Shown here piece by piece: positions 43,882 to 53,963 of a stretch of DNA of 64,000 bases (the first letter of the stretch is position 1; the number at the start of each line of letters is the position of its first letter). The position numbers and the translations under genes were made by a program. The notes under the pieces were generated by a model that was given only the letters and a program-made list of their open reading frames with translations, was not told the DNA's origin and made no database searches. The DNA is from Lutispora thermophila DSM 19022 (lineage in GTDB: Bacteria; Bacillota; Clostridia; Lutisporales; Lutisporaceae): contig NZ_FQZS01000004.1 in NCBI RefSeq assembly GCF_900142105.1, forward strand, positions 179,131 through 243,130, read 5' to 3'.

Positions 43882-45753
43882 CTACCTTCCTGTACCGCTT
43901 TGTGTTCTAAAAGGCATTCCTCCCGGTGTTCCTCCACCAGGCATTCCGCCTGTCATTCCGCCACCAAAGCCACCTCTGGTTTGATTGTTGCTTGTATTGG
44001 AAGTAGAAGATAGTTGAGGAAGAATTATTATATCTCCTTCATTTAAGCCGTTTACGATTTCAATATATTGATCATTGTTTATGCCTATTTCTACAGTCTT
44101 TGGCACTGTTCCCGCGTAATAGTTGTTGACTTGAGCCCTGTTTCTTCGCTCTCTGTTTGAGTTATTGCCTGACGGCTGCTTCATATTGGTATTTTGATCA
44201 GCATTGGGCTTCTGTCCTTCAGGGGATGTTCGTCTTTCAGGAGCTTTCTGTTCATCCGGATTTGTTGTATCTTTTTTACCTTCCTGTGTTTTGCCAACAA
44301 TTTCAGAGGTTTTTACATATACTATATTTTTACCTCCCTGTTTTTGCACAGCTTCAATGGGCACATAAAGCACATCTTTCTTTTCATTGACTATGATTTC
44401 TCCATTGACATTCATGCCTACCTTTAATTGGTTGTTGGCTTCTGTAAGCAGTATAGTTACTGGGTATGTGGTTACACCATTGCCGGTAATATTGCCTTCC
44501 TGAGCTATTTCGGTTACAACGCCTGTCAATGGTTTTTCTTCTGTTTCTTCCAGAGCATCTACTGTGACATAAACATTTTGACCTGTTTGTATTTTTGATA
44601 TGTCCAATTCATCAATGGCTATCTGGAATTCCATCAAATCGTAGTTGGATACTTTGAAAACAGTTGTGCCGGCTTTAACCGCATCACCTACCTTCAGATC
44701 TTCCAAAGATAGTGTGCCATCGATATCCGAATAGATTTTGTAGTGGGACAGTTTCTCATACAAGTATTCCAGTTGGTTTTCCATTTCTTCAATGTTTAAG
44801 TTGCTGGTTTCCAGTTCGATGGATAGATCATCGTTGATGATGGTGGCCAGCACATCCCCCTTTTTGACATATTGACCCAATAGCACATCCAATCCTTCTA
44901 TAGTGCCTGCTATTTCAGCTTTTGCAGTAGCGCTTTCTATATAGGATAGATTGCTGTTTCCTATGCTCTTTATGGTTTTGCCTGATACGGTTATTTCTGC
45001 ACTGGCAATCATGGTATTATCCAAATATCCAGGGTTGTCGATTATGAATTCTATGTTGTATGATTGGGCTTCTCCCGCAGATTCAGGAGCAGAGCTTATA
45101 AAGGATATGGTGCCCTCAAGGTTGTGGACTTCATCCATTGCGGAATCAAAAACATATATGGTAGCCTTTTGGCCTTGTTCCAACTCATTTCTATATGAAT
45201 TTCTGAATGGAAGCAATAGCTTCAGCTGACTCTTATCAGTTATTGTAAGAAGTGAGGTGCCTTTGGTTATATCATCACTGGATTTATATCTGATTTCAGT
45301 TATCTCGCCGGATATGGGAGCTATGACTTGATTGTTCTCCATGGATTTGAGCAATTGATCTCTGGATATTTTTGCCTTGGATATATTGTTTTCCAGTTTC
45401 TTTATATCCAACAGTGCTTCTCCGCTGTCCAGTTCCATGACCAGGCTGCCTGCTTGTATTTTGTCACCGTCTTTGCAATAAATTTTGCTGATGGTGCCTT
45501 CCACACTGGATAAAGCGGTGAAGGTGCTTGCAGATGACAATGTGCCTGAGCCGCTTATGGATACTGTGATATCTCCTCTTCTTACAACACCGGTTCTCTG
45601 TTGTACTTGGTTTTGTGCCTTATTTTTAGTATTTATGTAGCGATAGCCTATATAGCAGCCTATAGCTAGGATAAGGAACAGTATTATGACTTTGAGGTTT
45701 ATTTTCCTTTTTCTCTTTGGATTTACAGTAGTTGTAGTACTTGGTGCATTCAC
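43882..45753 (-). CDS. periplasmic-adaptor-like (HlyD/MacA family) protein with long tail (set 1)
   Basis: 623 residues, starting at GTG 45753 behind AGGAGG. One membrane anchor (about 20-37), then membrane-fusion-protein domains: a barrel-sandwich hybrid half (VVRRGDITVSISGSGTLSS), a short helical hairpin, a second lipoyl-like half and beta-barrel domains (VGMNVNGEIIVNEKKDVLYV). The end is unusual: a polar linker rich in Pro, Asn and Gln (about 495-545) and a Gly-Met-Pro tail (GGFGGGMTGGMPGGGTPGGM). It heads the four-gene export set and is transcribed away from the response regulator. Confidence 0.85.
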   Translation of the reverse strand: MNAPSTTTTVNPKRKRKINLKVIILFLILAIGCYIGYRYINTKNKAQNQVQQRTGVVRRGDITVSISGSGTLSSASTFTALSSVEGTISKIYCKDGDKIQAGSLVMELDSGEALLDIKKLENNISKAKISRDQLLKSMENNQVIAPISGEITEIRYKSSDDITKGTSLLTITDKSQLKLLLPFRNSYRNELEQGQKATIYVFDSAMDEVHNLEGTISFISSAPESAGEAQSYNIEFIIDNPGYLDNTMIASAEITVSGKTIKSIGNSNLSYIESATAKAEIAGTIEGLDVLLGQYVKKGDVLATIINDDLSIELETSNLNIEEMENQLEYLYEKLSHYKIYSDIDGTLSLEDLKVGDAVKAGTTVFKVSNYDLMEFQIAIDELDISKIQTGQNVYVTVDALEETEEKPLTGVVTEIAQEGNITGNGVTTYPVTILLTEANNQLKVGMNVNGEIIVNEKKDVLYVPIEAVQKQGGKNIVYVKTSEIVGKTQEGKKDTTNPDEQKAPERRTSPEGQKPNADQNTNMKQPSGNNSNRERRNRAQVNNYYAGTVPKTVEIGINNDQYIEIVNGLNEGDIIILPQLSSTSNTSNNQTRGGFGGGMTGGMPGGGTPGGMPFRTQSGTGR

Positions 45754-45800
45754 TTTCTTACCTCCTATAAAAAATTTTATTTATAGTTTATAGAATGATT

Positions 45801-45867
45801 CTTAAAGAAACCTTAAAATGGCATATGTTTCATTTCAAGGTTTCTTTAAGGAACGTTGTGCTATAAT
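45801..45867. promoter_or_regulatory. divergent control region with 14-bp inverted repeat and -10 box
   Basis: CTTAAAGAAACCTT (45801-45814) and AAGGTTTCTTTAAG (45837-45850) are perfect reverse complements. On the plus strand TATAAT (45862-45867) follows 11 bases after the right arm, ahead of the response regulator. On the minus strand TATAAA follows the left arm by 8 bases, ahead of the adaptor gene. The -35 zone of each promoter falls in an arm, as expected for an OmpR-type activator site. Confidence 0.65.
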
Positions 45868-45896
45868 AGTAAAAGAGAAAATACGGAGGGGTTTCC

Positions 45897-46574
45897 ATGA
45901 GGATACTGATAGTTGAAGATGAGGTCCATTTAGCGGAAGCATTGGTTCAGATACTTAGAAAAAATAATTATACTGCTGATGCTGTATATGATGGAGAAAC
46001 GGGATTGGATAATGTCTTAAGCGGCATATATGATTTGGTCATCTTGGACATAATGCTTCCCAAAATAGATGGAATAAGCATATTAAAGAAGATGAGAGAG
46101 GAGAAGATCTCTACACCTGTCATATTCCTCACGGCAAAAAGCGATGTTTCTGACAAGGTCATGGGTTTGGACAGCGGAGCTGATGATTATCTGGCAAAGC
46201 CCTTTGCTACAGAGGAGCTGCTGGCCAGGATAAGAGCCCTGTCAAGGCGAAAGGGTGAATTTATACAGAACAATACCCTTGAGTTTGGAGATATTGAGCT
46301 TAATACTTCATCATTGATGCTTGCCAAGGCTCTCAGGAATGTAAAGCTGACTTTGAAGGAAAGCGAATTGATGGAGCTTCTTATGATGAGAAAAAATACG
46401 GTGATTCCAAAGGAACTTATAATAGAAAAGCTTTGGGGTTATGATTCTGAAGTAGAATACAATCATGTGGAAGTTTACATATCTTTTTTGAGAAAAAAGC
46501 TTCAATATTTGGATTCTAAAGTATGCATAAATACCATACGAGGAGTAGGATATGCATTGGAGGTAAAGGATTAA
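45897..46574 (+). CDS. OmpR-family response regulator
   Basis: 225 residues: receiver domain (ILIVEDEVHLAEALVQILRK; phospho-acceptor Asp in LVILDIMLPKIDGI; Thr in IFLTAKSD; Lys in DYLAKPF) and a C-terminal winged helix (LTLKESELMELLMMRKNTVI, then HVEVYISFLRKKLQ and TIRGVGYALE). The gene is divergent from export set 1 and convergent with set 2, so these transporters are the obvious targets. It shares TAATG with the kinase gene. ACGGAGGGG precedes the ATG. Confidence 0.93.
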   Translation: MRILIVEDEVHLAEALVQILRKNNYTADAVYDGETGLDNVLSGIYDLVILDIMLPKIDGISILKKMREEKISTPVIFLTAKSDVSDKVMGLDSGADDYLAKPFATEELLARIRALSRRKGEFIQNNTLEFGDIELNTSSLMLAKALRNVKLTLKESELMELLMMRKNTVIPKELIIEKLWGYDSEVEYNHVEVYISFLRKKLQYLDSKVCINTIRGVGYALEVKD

Positions 46575-47812
46575 TGTTTGCCAAGCTTAGGAATAAATTT
46601 CTGATTCTCAATCTGGTTTCCATATCTATCATGATGCTCATGGCCTTTTCCTCCATATATATTATTACCTATAAAAATGTGAGCAGGGATATCAACAAAG
46701 AGTTGAACAGGTTATCTGCCATAGAACGATGGCCCATAATGGTTTCCAGACAGCCAAAATTTGAAATGAATATGGGGCCTGCCCGGGAGAGAACAGCCTC
46801 ATTTACCATAATCACTGATGACAAATACAAAATAGTGAAAGTTTCATCTGCTTTGGATATGGATGACGAGTTTTATGAAGCTGCCAAATCCGCATCCATT
46901 TCAAAAAGTGCTGCCACAGGAAGATTCAAATATGACAACAGCCATTGGGCATTTATGATGAAAAAAAATCCCCATGGTTGCAAGATAGTATTTTTGGACA
47001 TTACACCTCAACATCGGATTCTCACAAACCTCATATATACCTTTTTGCTTGTAGCTGCGGTAATGCTTATTTTCATATTTCTCATAAGCAAAACCTTTGC
47101 CAATAAAGCTATTCAGCCTGTTGAGGAGGCATTCTACAAGCAGAAGCAGTTTATTGCCGATGCTTCTCATGAACTGAAGACACCGCTTACGGTTATCAAC
47201 ACAAATGTGGATGTCTTGCTTTCCAACAAGGATGAAGACATGGAGAATCAATGGAAATGGTTATATTATATAAAATCAGAAGTTGATAGGATGTCAAAGC
47301 TGATAAACGATCTTTTGTATCTTGCCAGATTGGATGATAGTAGAGATGTTATTTATTCAGCTGTTGACTTGAGCAATGCTGTGGAGAATGTGATTATGAC
47401 AATGGAAGCCCTTATATTTGAAAACCATATTGGATTTCATTATGATGTGGAGTCCGGGATTACGGTATATGGCAATAAAGAGCAGATGGAACAAGTGGTA
47501 ATGATACTTCTGGATAATGCGGTGAAGTATTCCGGCGCCAATGGAAAAGTTGACTTATCTTTAAGAAAAAGCAATAACTATGCTGTTTTGTCTGTATCCA
47601 ATACGGGAGAAGGCATACCTCCTGAATCTTTGGAAAGAATATTCGACAGGTTTTATCGGGGAGATAAATCCAGAGCAAGGAAAAGCGGAGGTTATGGTTT
47701 AGGCTTGTCCATAGCAAAAGCTATAGTTGATCTGCATGGGGGAAGGATATATGCCAGAAGCGGAACAAATGAATATACCACTTTTTTTGTTGAATTGCCT
47801 TTGATAAAATGA
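46574..47812 (+). CDS. sensor histidine kinase
   Basis: 412 residues with two N-terminal helices (about 8-35 and 155-178) around a short extracytoplasmic sensor of about 120 residues. The H-box is FIADASHELKTPLTVINTNV, the N-box is VVMILLDNAVKYS, and the G-boxes are GEGIPPESLERIFDRFYRGD and GYGLGLSIAKAIVDLHGG. The start at 46574 overlaps the regulator stop by one base (TAATG). The small sensor and its adjacent MacAB-like exporters resemble antimicrobial-peptide or envelope-stress detecting systems, which is an inference. Confidence 0.93.
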   Translation: MFAKLRNKFLILNLVSISIMMLMAFSSIYIITYKNVSRDINKELNRLSAIERWPIMVSRQPKFEMNMGPARERTASFTIITDDKYKIVKVSSALDMDDEFYEAAKSASISKSAATGRFKYDNSHWAFMMKKNPHGCKIVFLDITPQHRILTNLIYTFLLVAAVMLIFIFLISKTFANKAIQPVEEAFYKQKQFIADASHELKTPLTVINTNVDVLLSNKDEDMENQWKWLYYIKSEVDRMSKLINDLLYLARLDDSRDVIYSAVDLSNAVENVIMTMEALIFENHIGFHYDVESGITVYGNKEQMEQVVMILLDNAVKYSGANGKVDLSLRKSNNYAVLSVSNTGEGIPPESLERIFDRFYRGDKSRARKSGGYGLGLSIAKAIVDLHGGRIYARSGTNEYTTFFVELPLIK

Positions 47813-47821
47813 AAAGTTAGA

Positions 47822-47866
47822 CAAAAAGAACAGTCCCCGGTGTCTCAACGGGGACTGTTCTTTTTG
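47822..47866. terminator. bidirectional terminator built from the dispersed repeat (copy G)
   Basis: CAAAAAGAACAGTCCCC (47822-47838), loop GGTGTCTCAAC, GGGGACTGTTCTTTTTG (47850-47866): a perfect 17-bp stem with A and T runs between convergent genes. The loop and core carry the TGTCTCA and GGGAC(G/T)GTTCT motifs of the repeat family. Confidence 0.88.
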
Positions 47867-47869
47867 CCT

Positions 47870-49015
47870 CTATTCCTTTATTACCTTATCCAAATCGCTG
47901 TATATCAGGAGTTCTGCATATTTCATATTTAAATCCAGCTCCAACTCCTTCAGGTCGTTTTCCATTAAAGTTATTTTGTCTCCTAGGGCATCGTACTCTA
48001 GTTTGGTCATTCTGCCTGATTCGTAAAGCAGTTTGTTTAATTCCATCTTTTCCTTTTCTTCGGCTATGTCTTTTTTAAGCTCTTCTATGTCGTCATATAT
48101 ATCCTTTATTTTTTCAATCATATCATCGAAGCTCTTGTTGAAACGATCCAAGGCATTTTCATAAGCTTGGTTGGCAAGTTCGTATTCTTCTTTTGCATCA
48201 TCATACATGTCTTCCATATCTAGCAGCATGTCATCTGTAAACTTATCAATTTCATATTTGTCGTAACGCTGTTTTATCAAACCAAACTTGTAGTCTGCAA
48301 TTCTTCTTTGCTCATACAGGTTGTTAAGGTTCTCGTTTTTCTTTATCATGTCTTTCTTTATTTGCTCCAAATCAAGCTTTTCAAGAGGGATCACTGTATC
48401 ATTAAGCTTTACTTCGATGTCCTTTTCATCTTCCCTGCCCAGCATGGTGTTGAGTTGTCTATATGCAAGGTCAACAGCATCTTGTGCCTGGGTCAAGGCA
48501 TCCTTTATTTCGTTATTTATCTTCTTCTTTTGTTCATTGTAGTCTTTTTTGCTGATAAGGCCGTTTTCATATCTTATCTCCAGAAGATCCAACTCTTTTT
48601 GCTTGTTTTTCTTAGCTAGTTCTGCTTCCTTATAGGCCATTTCAGCCTTTGATATGCCTATGACAGTGCTCCTTAGATTTAGTGCTACATTCCTCTTGAT
48701 GTTTTCCTTTTGCAATCTAGCAGAGCTATATTGAGAGTATGTGTTTTCCAGTTGAATTTGAGGATCCACTTGTTTTGAGATAAAGGATTTCATGCTACCC
48801 AAATAGATAACTCTGTTGGGAGTAGCTTTATACAGGTTGTCGTAAGCATCGCTATATTTTTCTATGACTTTATCCTGCAATCCGTACTCAGGAGTATTCT
48901 TCATAGCTATCTCAAGAGCCTCTTCGAAGCTGTAGCGAAATTTGGGTTCTGCATAAGCTACTCCGTTTCCTAATATCAATATGGTGCATAGCAAGGTGCA
49001 TATAAGTCTCTTCAT
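47870..49015 (-). CDS. TolC-like coiled-coil exporter component (paralogue 2)
   Basis: 381 residues with signal peptide (LICTLLCTILILGNGVAYA), then AEPKFRYSFEEALEIAMKNT, nearly the same as paralogue 1. Long charged helical hairpins follow, including NLRSTVIGISKAEMAYKEAE and NEIKDALTQAQDAVDLAYRQ. Equal length and matching segments (KFRYSFEEALE, ALNLRS, VIPLEKLDL, IKKDMI) show a recent common origin with 40811-41956. It ends minus-strand export set 2. It is presumed to form a helical duct with the adaptor; how it works without an outer membrane is open. Confidence 0.72.
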   Translation of the reverse strand: MKRLICTLLCTILILGNGVAYAEPKFRYSFEEALEIAMKNTPEYGLQDKVIEKYSDAYDNLYKATPNRVIYLGSMKSFISKQVDPQIQLENTYSQYSSARLQKENIKRNVALNLRSTVIGISKAEMAYKEAELAKKNKQKELDLLEIRYENGLISKKDYNEQKKKINNEIKDALTQAQDAVDLAYRQLNTMLGREDEKDIEVKLNDTVIPLEKLDLEQIKKDMIKKNENLNNLYEQRRIADYKFGLIKQRYDKYEIDKFTDDMLLDMEDMYDDAKEEYELANQAYENALDRFNKSFDDMIEKIKDIYDDIEELKKDIAEEKEKMELNKLLYESGRMTKLEYDALGDKITLMENDLKELELDLNMKYAELLIYSDLDKVIKE

Positions 49016-49028
49016 TTTCTTTCCTCCC

Positions 49029-50231
49029 TTATTCGTATCTTAAAGCTTCTATGGGGTCAAGCTTAGCTGCTTTATTAGCCGGGTACAGCCCGAAAAATAT
49101 TCCCACTGCCGATGAAAAAGCAACAGCTATTATAACTATTGACGGTGAAACTGATGCTTTCACTTTGATGAGAGGACCTACCAGGTTTCCCATAGCCATA
49201 CCAAGCACTAATCCTATTGTACCGCCAATGAGGCAAAGTATCAAGGACTCTGTAAGAAATTGGAGGAGTATATCCCTTCTTTTTGCACCTAAGGCTTTTC
49301 TGATGCCTATTTCTCTGGTTCTTTCCGTTACAGATACCAGCATGATGTTCATTACCCCTATACCGCCAACCAGCAGGGATATGCCGGCTATGGCGCCTAT
49401 TACCGCTGTGAAGGTGCCCAATACACTGTCTACCATGTCGAGCTCTTTGAAACCTTCTTCTGCAACATATACACCTTCGGCCTTGTGATAGTTCTCCAGA
49501 AGTCTTACTATTTTCTTGGCTGTTTCCGTCAAGTCTGCTGATTTATCAACTTTTACAATCATGTAGTCTAAAGTAAAATCTATCATTTTGCTCAGTACGG
49601 TTATGGGCATTATTGCCCTGGAATTTGTACCGCCGAACATTTCCGACATTCCTGAATCGGCTTTTTTTGTCACGCCTATTATAGTCAAATTTAGGGTAGT
49701 ATCGCCAAACTTGCTAGATATCTTTTCTCCAACCACATTTGTTCTTCCGAAAAGCTCCATGGCTGTCTTGTCATCGATTAATACTACGTTTCTGGCGCTT
49801 TCTATGTCGCCTTCATTTAAGGGGCGACCATGAAGAATATCTAAGTTATTAATTTCAAAATAGTCTTCAGTGGTGGTTTCCATGATTACATATTTGCTGT
49901 TTTTGCCAACCTTTATTTTCTCATAATAATAGAAGTTAGGTATTGCTGCGGTGATTTCCGGAAGCTTGGATTTAAGCATATCAATATCTTTCAAGGAAAA
50001 GTAGTGGCTTTCTTTAACATCATCCGATCTGGGGTTGACCATTACATAAATGCTGGTTCTACCAATATCTTCGAATTCTCCAAGTATTGCGTTTTTTCCT
50101 CCCTCACCTATGGATACGATGGTTATTACTGATGATATGCCTATTATTATTCCAAGCATGGTGAGCAAGGATCTCATTTTATTGGATCTGACGCTGTATA
50201 TAGCAGATTTAACACTTTCCATTATATTCAT
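49029..50231 (-). CDS. MacB/FtsX-like ABC permease (set 2)
   Basis: 400 residues: N-terminal helix after [20 protein letters not shown], an extracytoplasmic MacB-core domain (about 45-275), then three helices with the coupling segment [20 protein letters not shown] and a C-terminal [17 protein letters not shown] typical of this class. Overlaps the ATPase stop by 4 bases (ATGA). Paralogue of 42003-43181. Confidence 0.9.
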   Translation of the reverse strand: MNIMESVKSAIYSVRSNKMRSLLTMLGIIIGISSVITIVSIGEGGKNAILGEFEDIGRTSIYVMVNPRSDDVKESHYFSLKDIDMLKSKLPEITAAIPNFYYYEKIKVGKNSKYVIMETTTEDYFEINNLDILHGRPLNEGDIESARNVVLIDDKTAMELFGRTNVVGEKISSKFGDTTLNLTIIGVTKKADSGMSEMFGGTNSRAIMPITVLSKMIDFTLDYMIVKVDKSADLTETAKKIVRLLENYHKAEGVYVAEEGFKELDMVDSVLGTFTAVIGAIAGISLLVGGIGVMNIMLVSVTERTREIGIRKALGAKRRDILLQFLTESLILCLIGGTIGLVLGMAMGNLVGPLIKVKASVSPSIVIIAVAFSSAVGIFFGLYPANKAAKLDPIEALRYE

Positions 50232-50935
50232 ATTCTTGTCTCCCTTGTGACTCGGTTTTTAACCGGGTTATCTGATATGATTTCTCCGTCTTTGAAAACG
50301 ACATTTCTCTTGGTATGGGCCGCTATGTCAGGCTCATGGGTTACCATCACAATGGTTACACCTTCATCATTGAGGCTCTCAAATATGTCCATTATTTCTA
50401 TGCTGGATTTGGTATCCAGATTTCCTGTAGGTTCATCCGCCAGCAGTATGGCAGGATTGTTCACCAGTGCACGGGCAATGGCCACTCTTTGCTTCTGACC
50501 GCCGGAGAGTTCATTGGGCTTATGATGGATTCTCTCGGCTAAGCCTACCTTTTCCAAGGCTTCGATAGCTTTTTTGCGTCTTTGAGAGGCGGGTACACCT
50601 GCATATATCATAGGCAGCTCCACATTAGCCAAAGCCGTAAGGCGGGGAAGGAGGTTGAAGGCCTGGAATACGAATCCAATCTTTTTATTCCTTATTTCTG
50701 CCAGTTCTGTATCGTTGAGTTTTGATACATCTTCCCCATCCAATATATATTTGCCTGATGTCATTCTATCCAAGCAGCCCAATATATTCATAAAGGTTGA
50801 TTTTCCTGAGCCGGAGGCTCCCATGATTGCCACATATTCATTTCTATCAACTTTGAGATTTATGGATTTTAAAGCTTCCACCTGTATGGAACCAGTGTCA
50901 TATACCTTTTTTAGATTTTCTATTTCTATTATCAA
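50228..50935 (-). CDS. MacB-type ABC transporter ATPase (set 2)
   Basis: 235 residues: Walker [11 protein letters not shown]-loop [14 protein letters not shown], signature [15 protein letters not shown], Walker [13 protein letters not shown] and switch VTHEPD. The C-terminus has an extra basic tail after the switch region. It pairs with the permease gene by overlapping codons and follows the adaptor gene with one base between. Same subfamily as the set 1 ATPase. Confidence 0.92.
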   Translation of the reverse strand: MIIEIENLKKVYDTGSIQVEALKSINLKVDRNEYVAIMGASGSGKSTFMNILGCLDRMTSGKYILDGEDVSKLNDTELAEIRNKKIGFVFQAFNLLPRLTALANVELPMIYAGVPASQRRKKAIEALEKVGLAERIHHKPNELSGGQKQRVAIARALVNNPAILLADEPTGNLDTKSSIEIMDIFESLNDEGVTIVMVTHEPDIAAHTKRNVVFKDGEIISDNPVKNRVTRETRI

Positions 50936-50936
50936 G

Positions 50937-52217
50937 CTATATCCCTCCAGTTGTCATTACTGTTTCGCCATCCATGAGTCCTGCGGGAGGATTTAAGATG
51001 TATTTTTCTCCTTCTTTCAATCCAGAGATTATTTCTATTTCTAAGTCTGTTTGAAGACCTGTTTCAACTATTCTCTTTTTTGCAATATTATCTTCCACTA
51101 CGAAAATGTATTTATTGCCCTGTTCATCGGTCTTAACTGCATCGAAACTAACTGCTAGGGAGTTTTCTTTCTCAACAAGAATTATTTCTGCATCTGCTTC
51201 GTAGCCTGCCCTGATTTGCTCATCTGCATTGTCCATAGTTACTTCTACTAGAAGCTTTGTTTCCTTGCTGCTGCTGTTGGTGGAGGTTTCTACGATGGCT
51301 GTTTCCGCTATTTTGGTTACATGGCCTTCGTATATCTTATCCAATCCGCTTAGTTTGATATTGGCCTTCATGCCCAGCTTCATGCTTACGCTGTCGTATT
51401 GGCTTACTTTCAGTTCCAGTATATATTTGGATTGATCATGGATTATTATGTTGCTTCCTTCAGCGGGATATTGACCTTCCTTGGCATCCAGCTTTATGAT
51501 TTTGCCATTTATGTTAGCCTTGATATTGCTTTCTGCAATTTTTTTCTCTATGCTTGCCAATTCAGTTGAAGACATTTCTATTTGCTTTTCTTGTTCATAT
51601 ATTCTGTTGTCAAAATCGGCTAAGGCGTTTTTGGCATTATCTAAAGCTATTTCAGCAGTGAGGAAGTTGGTTTCCAAATCCTTTAATGAGGATTGTGAAT
51701 TGTCATAGTCAGATTTGGAGACAAATCCAGCTTCATATAGTTTTTTGGTCTGCTCATGTTTAACCTTTGCATCCTCATATTTTGAGGCAGCACTTTTCAA
51801 AGCAAGTTCAGCCTGTGTTACGGCATTTTCCAGGGATTTTCTTTCTGCGCTGTTTTCAGCTTTAAGCTTTTCGAGGTTTCTTTTTGACATTTCCAGACTT
51901 ATTTTGCCCTTTTTCAACTGGGTTTCTAAGTCATATGTATCCAGTTTTACCAGAAGTTGACCTTTTTTTACTTCTTGGCCTTCTTCCACCAGAACCTTGG
52001 TTATCTTTTGGCCTGAAGGCAGCGATATTTCTTCAGATTCTAGGGCTTTTATGTTGCCTGATACTGATACGGATTGAATAAGAGTGGTTTTTACCACTTC
52101 AGCCGTATCTACGGTTTTAAATGTATTTTTTGAGGATAGATAGGTTTTACCTCCCCAAAGGGCAGTTAAGGCAAGAACAATAATTGTGGTTATTATAATT
52201 TTTTTCTTTTTCTTCAT
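50937..52217 (-). CDS. HlyD/MacA-like adaptor protein (set 2)
   Basis: 426 residues, ATG behind GGAGAG. One N-terminal helix ([17 protein letters not shown]), a lipoyl half ([20 protein letters not shown]), a long coiled-coil hairpin (about residues 105-225, rich in Ala, Glu, Lys), a second lipoyl half ([20 protein letters not shown]) and beta-barrel domains. The hairpin is much longer than in the set 1 adaptor, so the two pumps may have different reach or partners. It heads export set 2. Confidence 0.88.
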   Translation of the reverse strand: MKKKKKIIITTIIVLALTALWGGKTYLSSKNTFKTVDTAEVVKTTLIQSVSVSGNIKALESEEISLPSGQKITKVLVEEGQEVKKGQLLVKLDTYDLETQLKKGKISLEMSKRNLEKLKAENSAERKSLENAVTQAELALKSAASKYEDAKVKHEQTKKLYEAGFVSKSDYDNSQSSLKDLETNFLTAEIALDNAKNALADFDNRIYEQEKQIEMSSTELASIEKKIAESNIKANINGKIIKLDAKEGQYPAEGSNIIIHDQSKYILELKVSQYDSVSMKLGMKANIKLSGLDKIYEGHVTKIAETAIVETSTNSSSKETKLLVEVTMDNADEQIRAGYEADAEIILVEKENSLAVSFDAVKTDEQGNKYIFVVEDNIAKKRIVETGLQTDLEIEIISGLKEGEKYILNPPAGLMDGETVMTTGGI

Positions 52218-52425
52218 TACTTCGCTCTCCTTTGATAAAAATGTTCTGTCTTTGACTCTATATTTTTATACGATAGTAGATGCAATTTGTTTCACTGTTT
52301 TTTCATTATTTTTCATATATGACAAAATTGTAATATAAACTTAAAATTGCTGACATGGTGTTCGATTGAATGTTTATATTGGGTGAGATAGAATAGAATT
52401 AGACAGGTGTGGAGGTGAGAAACTA

Positions 52426-53946
52426 TTGAAATTGACCTTTGAAAAGGCTGTATTGTTTACATTGGTATTGATTTTATTCATATCCACTGCAAATATCTAC
52501 AGCCAGTTTTTATATATGAGGTTGCCCCAAAAGGATACAGAAGCAGTTGATTTTAATCCGTGGGATTTGAGACAATCCATAACTGCTTTGCTCAATGCAG
52601 ACAAGCTATACAGCCAGGGGAAATATAGTGACGCTATATTTGAATACAACAGGCAATTGGCCATGGATACATTGGATCAGAAGCAGAAGGCCTATGCCTA
52701 TTTTATGAGGGGAATGTGCCAGTATAAGTTGAAGGAGTATAGCTTAGCCCAGGATAGTTTCTCATCTTCTATGTTATATGATCCGGATGATGCAACGGCT
52801 TATAATAATGCTGCCGTAAGCGCCTTCTATGCAGGTAATTATAAAGATGCTCTGGAATATGAGAAGAAGGCGGTTGAGCTATTGCCTGCAGTAGAATATT
52901 TCTACAATAAAGGCAGAATATATGAATCATTGAGGGAATATAAGCTGGCAGCAGAGAATTTTTTATCTGTGGTAAAAGGTGGAGAAAATGTAACTTTGGT
53001 GGATCCTGTCAGGGTTTATAACAGAGTGGCCAATTTGATCCCTGAAATAGACAAGAGGGAGGAAATAGCCAAGGGAGTCATTGTGTCCTTAAAGTTAAGA
53101 AATTATGGCGAAGTTTTGATAATAGAGGATACTGACATGGAAGTGCTGGATACGGCCTTTAGTGTTTCCGTCTTTGACAGTGAGTATGGTAAGAAGCTGA
53201 AAGTCAGCTATGACAGGGAAATCAATGATCCTTATCATCTCATCAACAGCTTGTCCTGGAAGGTGGAGAGTGGCAGCACTGTGCTTTACAGAGGCAGCAA
53301 AAACAGCTTTACCATGGATGTATTTGAGAATAATAATTATAAAATTACATTGACCATTAAGTATAAAGGAAGTAAAGAAAAAGAAAGACAGGCATATATA
53401 TTGGTAACAAAAGACGGATACAGGGAGTACAAAGGGGTAGAGACCCTGAAGCCTAATCAGCAGTCCAGCAAAATATATGACAATGCAGTTTATGAGCAGC
53501 TGTTTGATAAGAATTTCAAGCTTTCATACAGCGGTTATTATGATAGATTTAATGTCATGTGGTCTATGGATAATCTGAAAAGCAGAATCATGACTGTGGA
53601 TTTCATAGATTCAGGCAGTTCACTGCATCTCCTAAATGACTTGGATAAGGATGCGGGCATTAGAGCCAATCTGAGTACCTTACTTACCGATAAGGATTTG
53701 AGAGGTAAGAAAGTAAGCATAAGATTCTGGGCAAGGAAGATAACCGCTAAGGAAAACATGACTGTCAATGTGAGAGTAGGCAATATCAATTACCCATTCA
53801 GCGGTTTTGATCTCCAGTACAAGTGGAAGCAGGTAAGCATGGATTTTGATATACCTAAGGATGCAAAGAACTTTACATTTAGCTTGAAAATAAAACCCGG
53901 TGAGGAAATAAAACTGGACGGCTTTATCATAGTATTGGTAGAGTGA
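52426..53946 (+). CDS. membrane-anchored TPR protein with C-terminal beta domain
   Basis: 506 residues from TTG 52426, behind GGAGGTGAG. An N-terminal helix (AVLFTLVLILFISTANIY) anchors it outside the cell. Tetratricopeptide repeats follow (about 45-190: GKYSDAIFEYNRQLAMD, KEYSLAQDSFSSSMLYDPDD, GNYKDALEYEKKAVELLP, REYKLAAENFLSVV). The middle is beta-rich and the last 150 residues resemble a jelly-roll carbohydrate-binding-like fold (KKVSIRFWARKITAKENMTV, FTFSLKIKPGEEIKLDGFII). Function is not known; the domains suggest a cell-envelope binding or scaffold role. The next small gene follows 17 bases later. Confidence 0.75.
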   Translation: MKLTFEKAVLFTLVLILFISTANIYSQFLYMRLPQKDTEAVDFNPWDLRQSITALLNADKLYSQGKYSDAIFEYNRQLAMDTLDQKQKAYAYFMRGMCQYKLKEYSLAQDSFSSSMLYDPDDATAYNNAAVSAFYAGNYKDALEYEKKAVELLPAVEYFYNKGRIYESLREYKLAAENFLSVVKGGENVTLVDPVRVYNRVANLIPEIDKREEIAKGVIVSLKLRNYGEVLIIEDTDMEVLDTAFSVSVFDSEYGKKLKVSYDREINDPYHLINSLSWKVESGSTVLYRGSKNSFTMDVFENNNYKITLTIKYKGSKEKERQAYILVTKDGYREYKGVETLKPNQQSSKIYDNAVYEQLFDKNFKLSYSGYYDRFNVMWSMDNLKSRIMTVDFIDSGSSLHLLNDLDKDAGIRANLSTLLTDKDLRGKKVSIRFWARKITAKENMTVNVRVGNINYPFSGFDLQYKWKQVSMDFDIPKDAKNFTFSLKIKPGEEIKLDGFIIVLVE

Positions 53947-53963
53947 TATGCTAAAGGGGGTTT

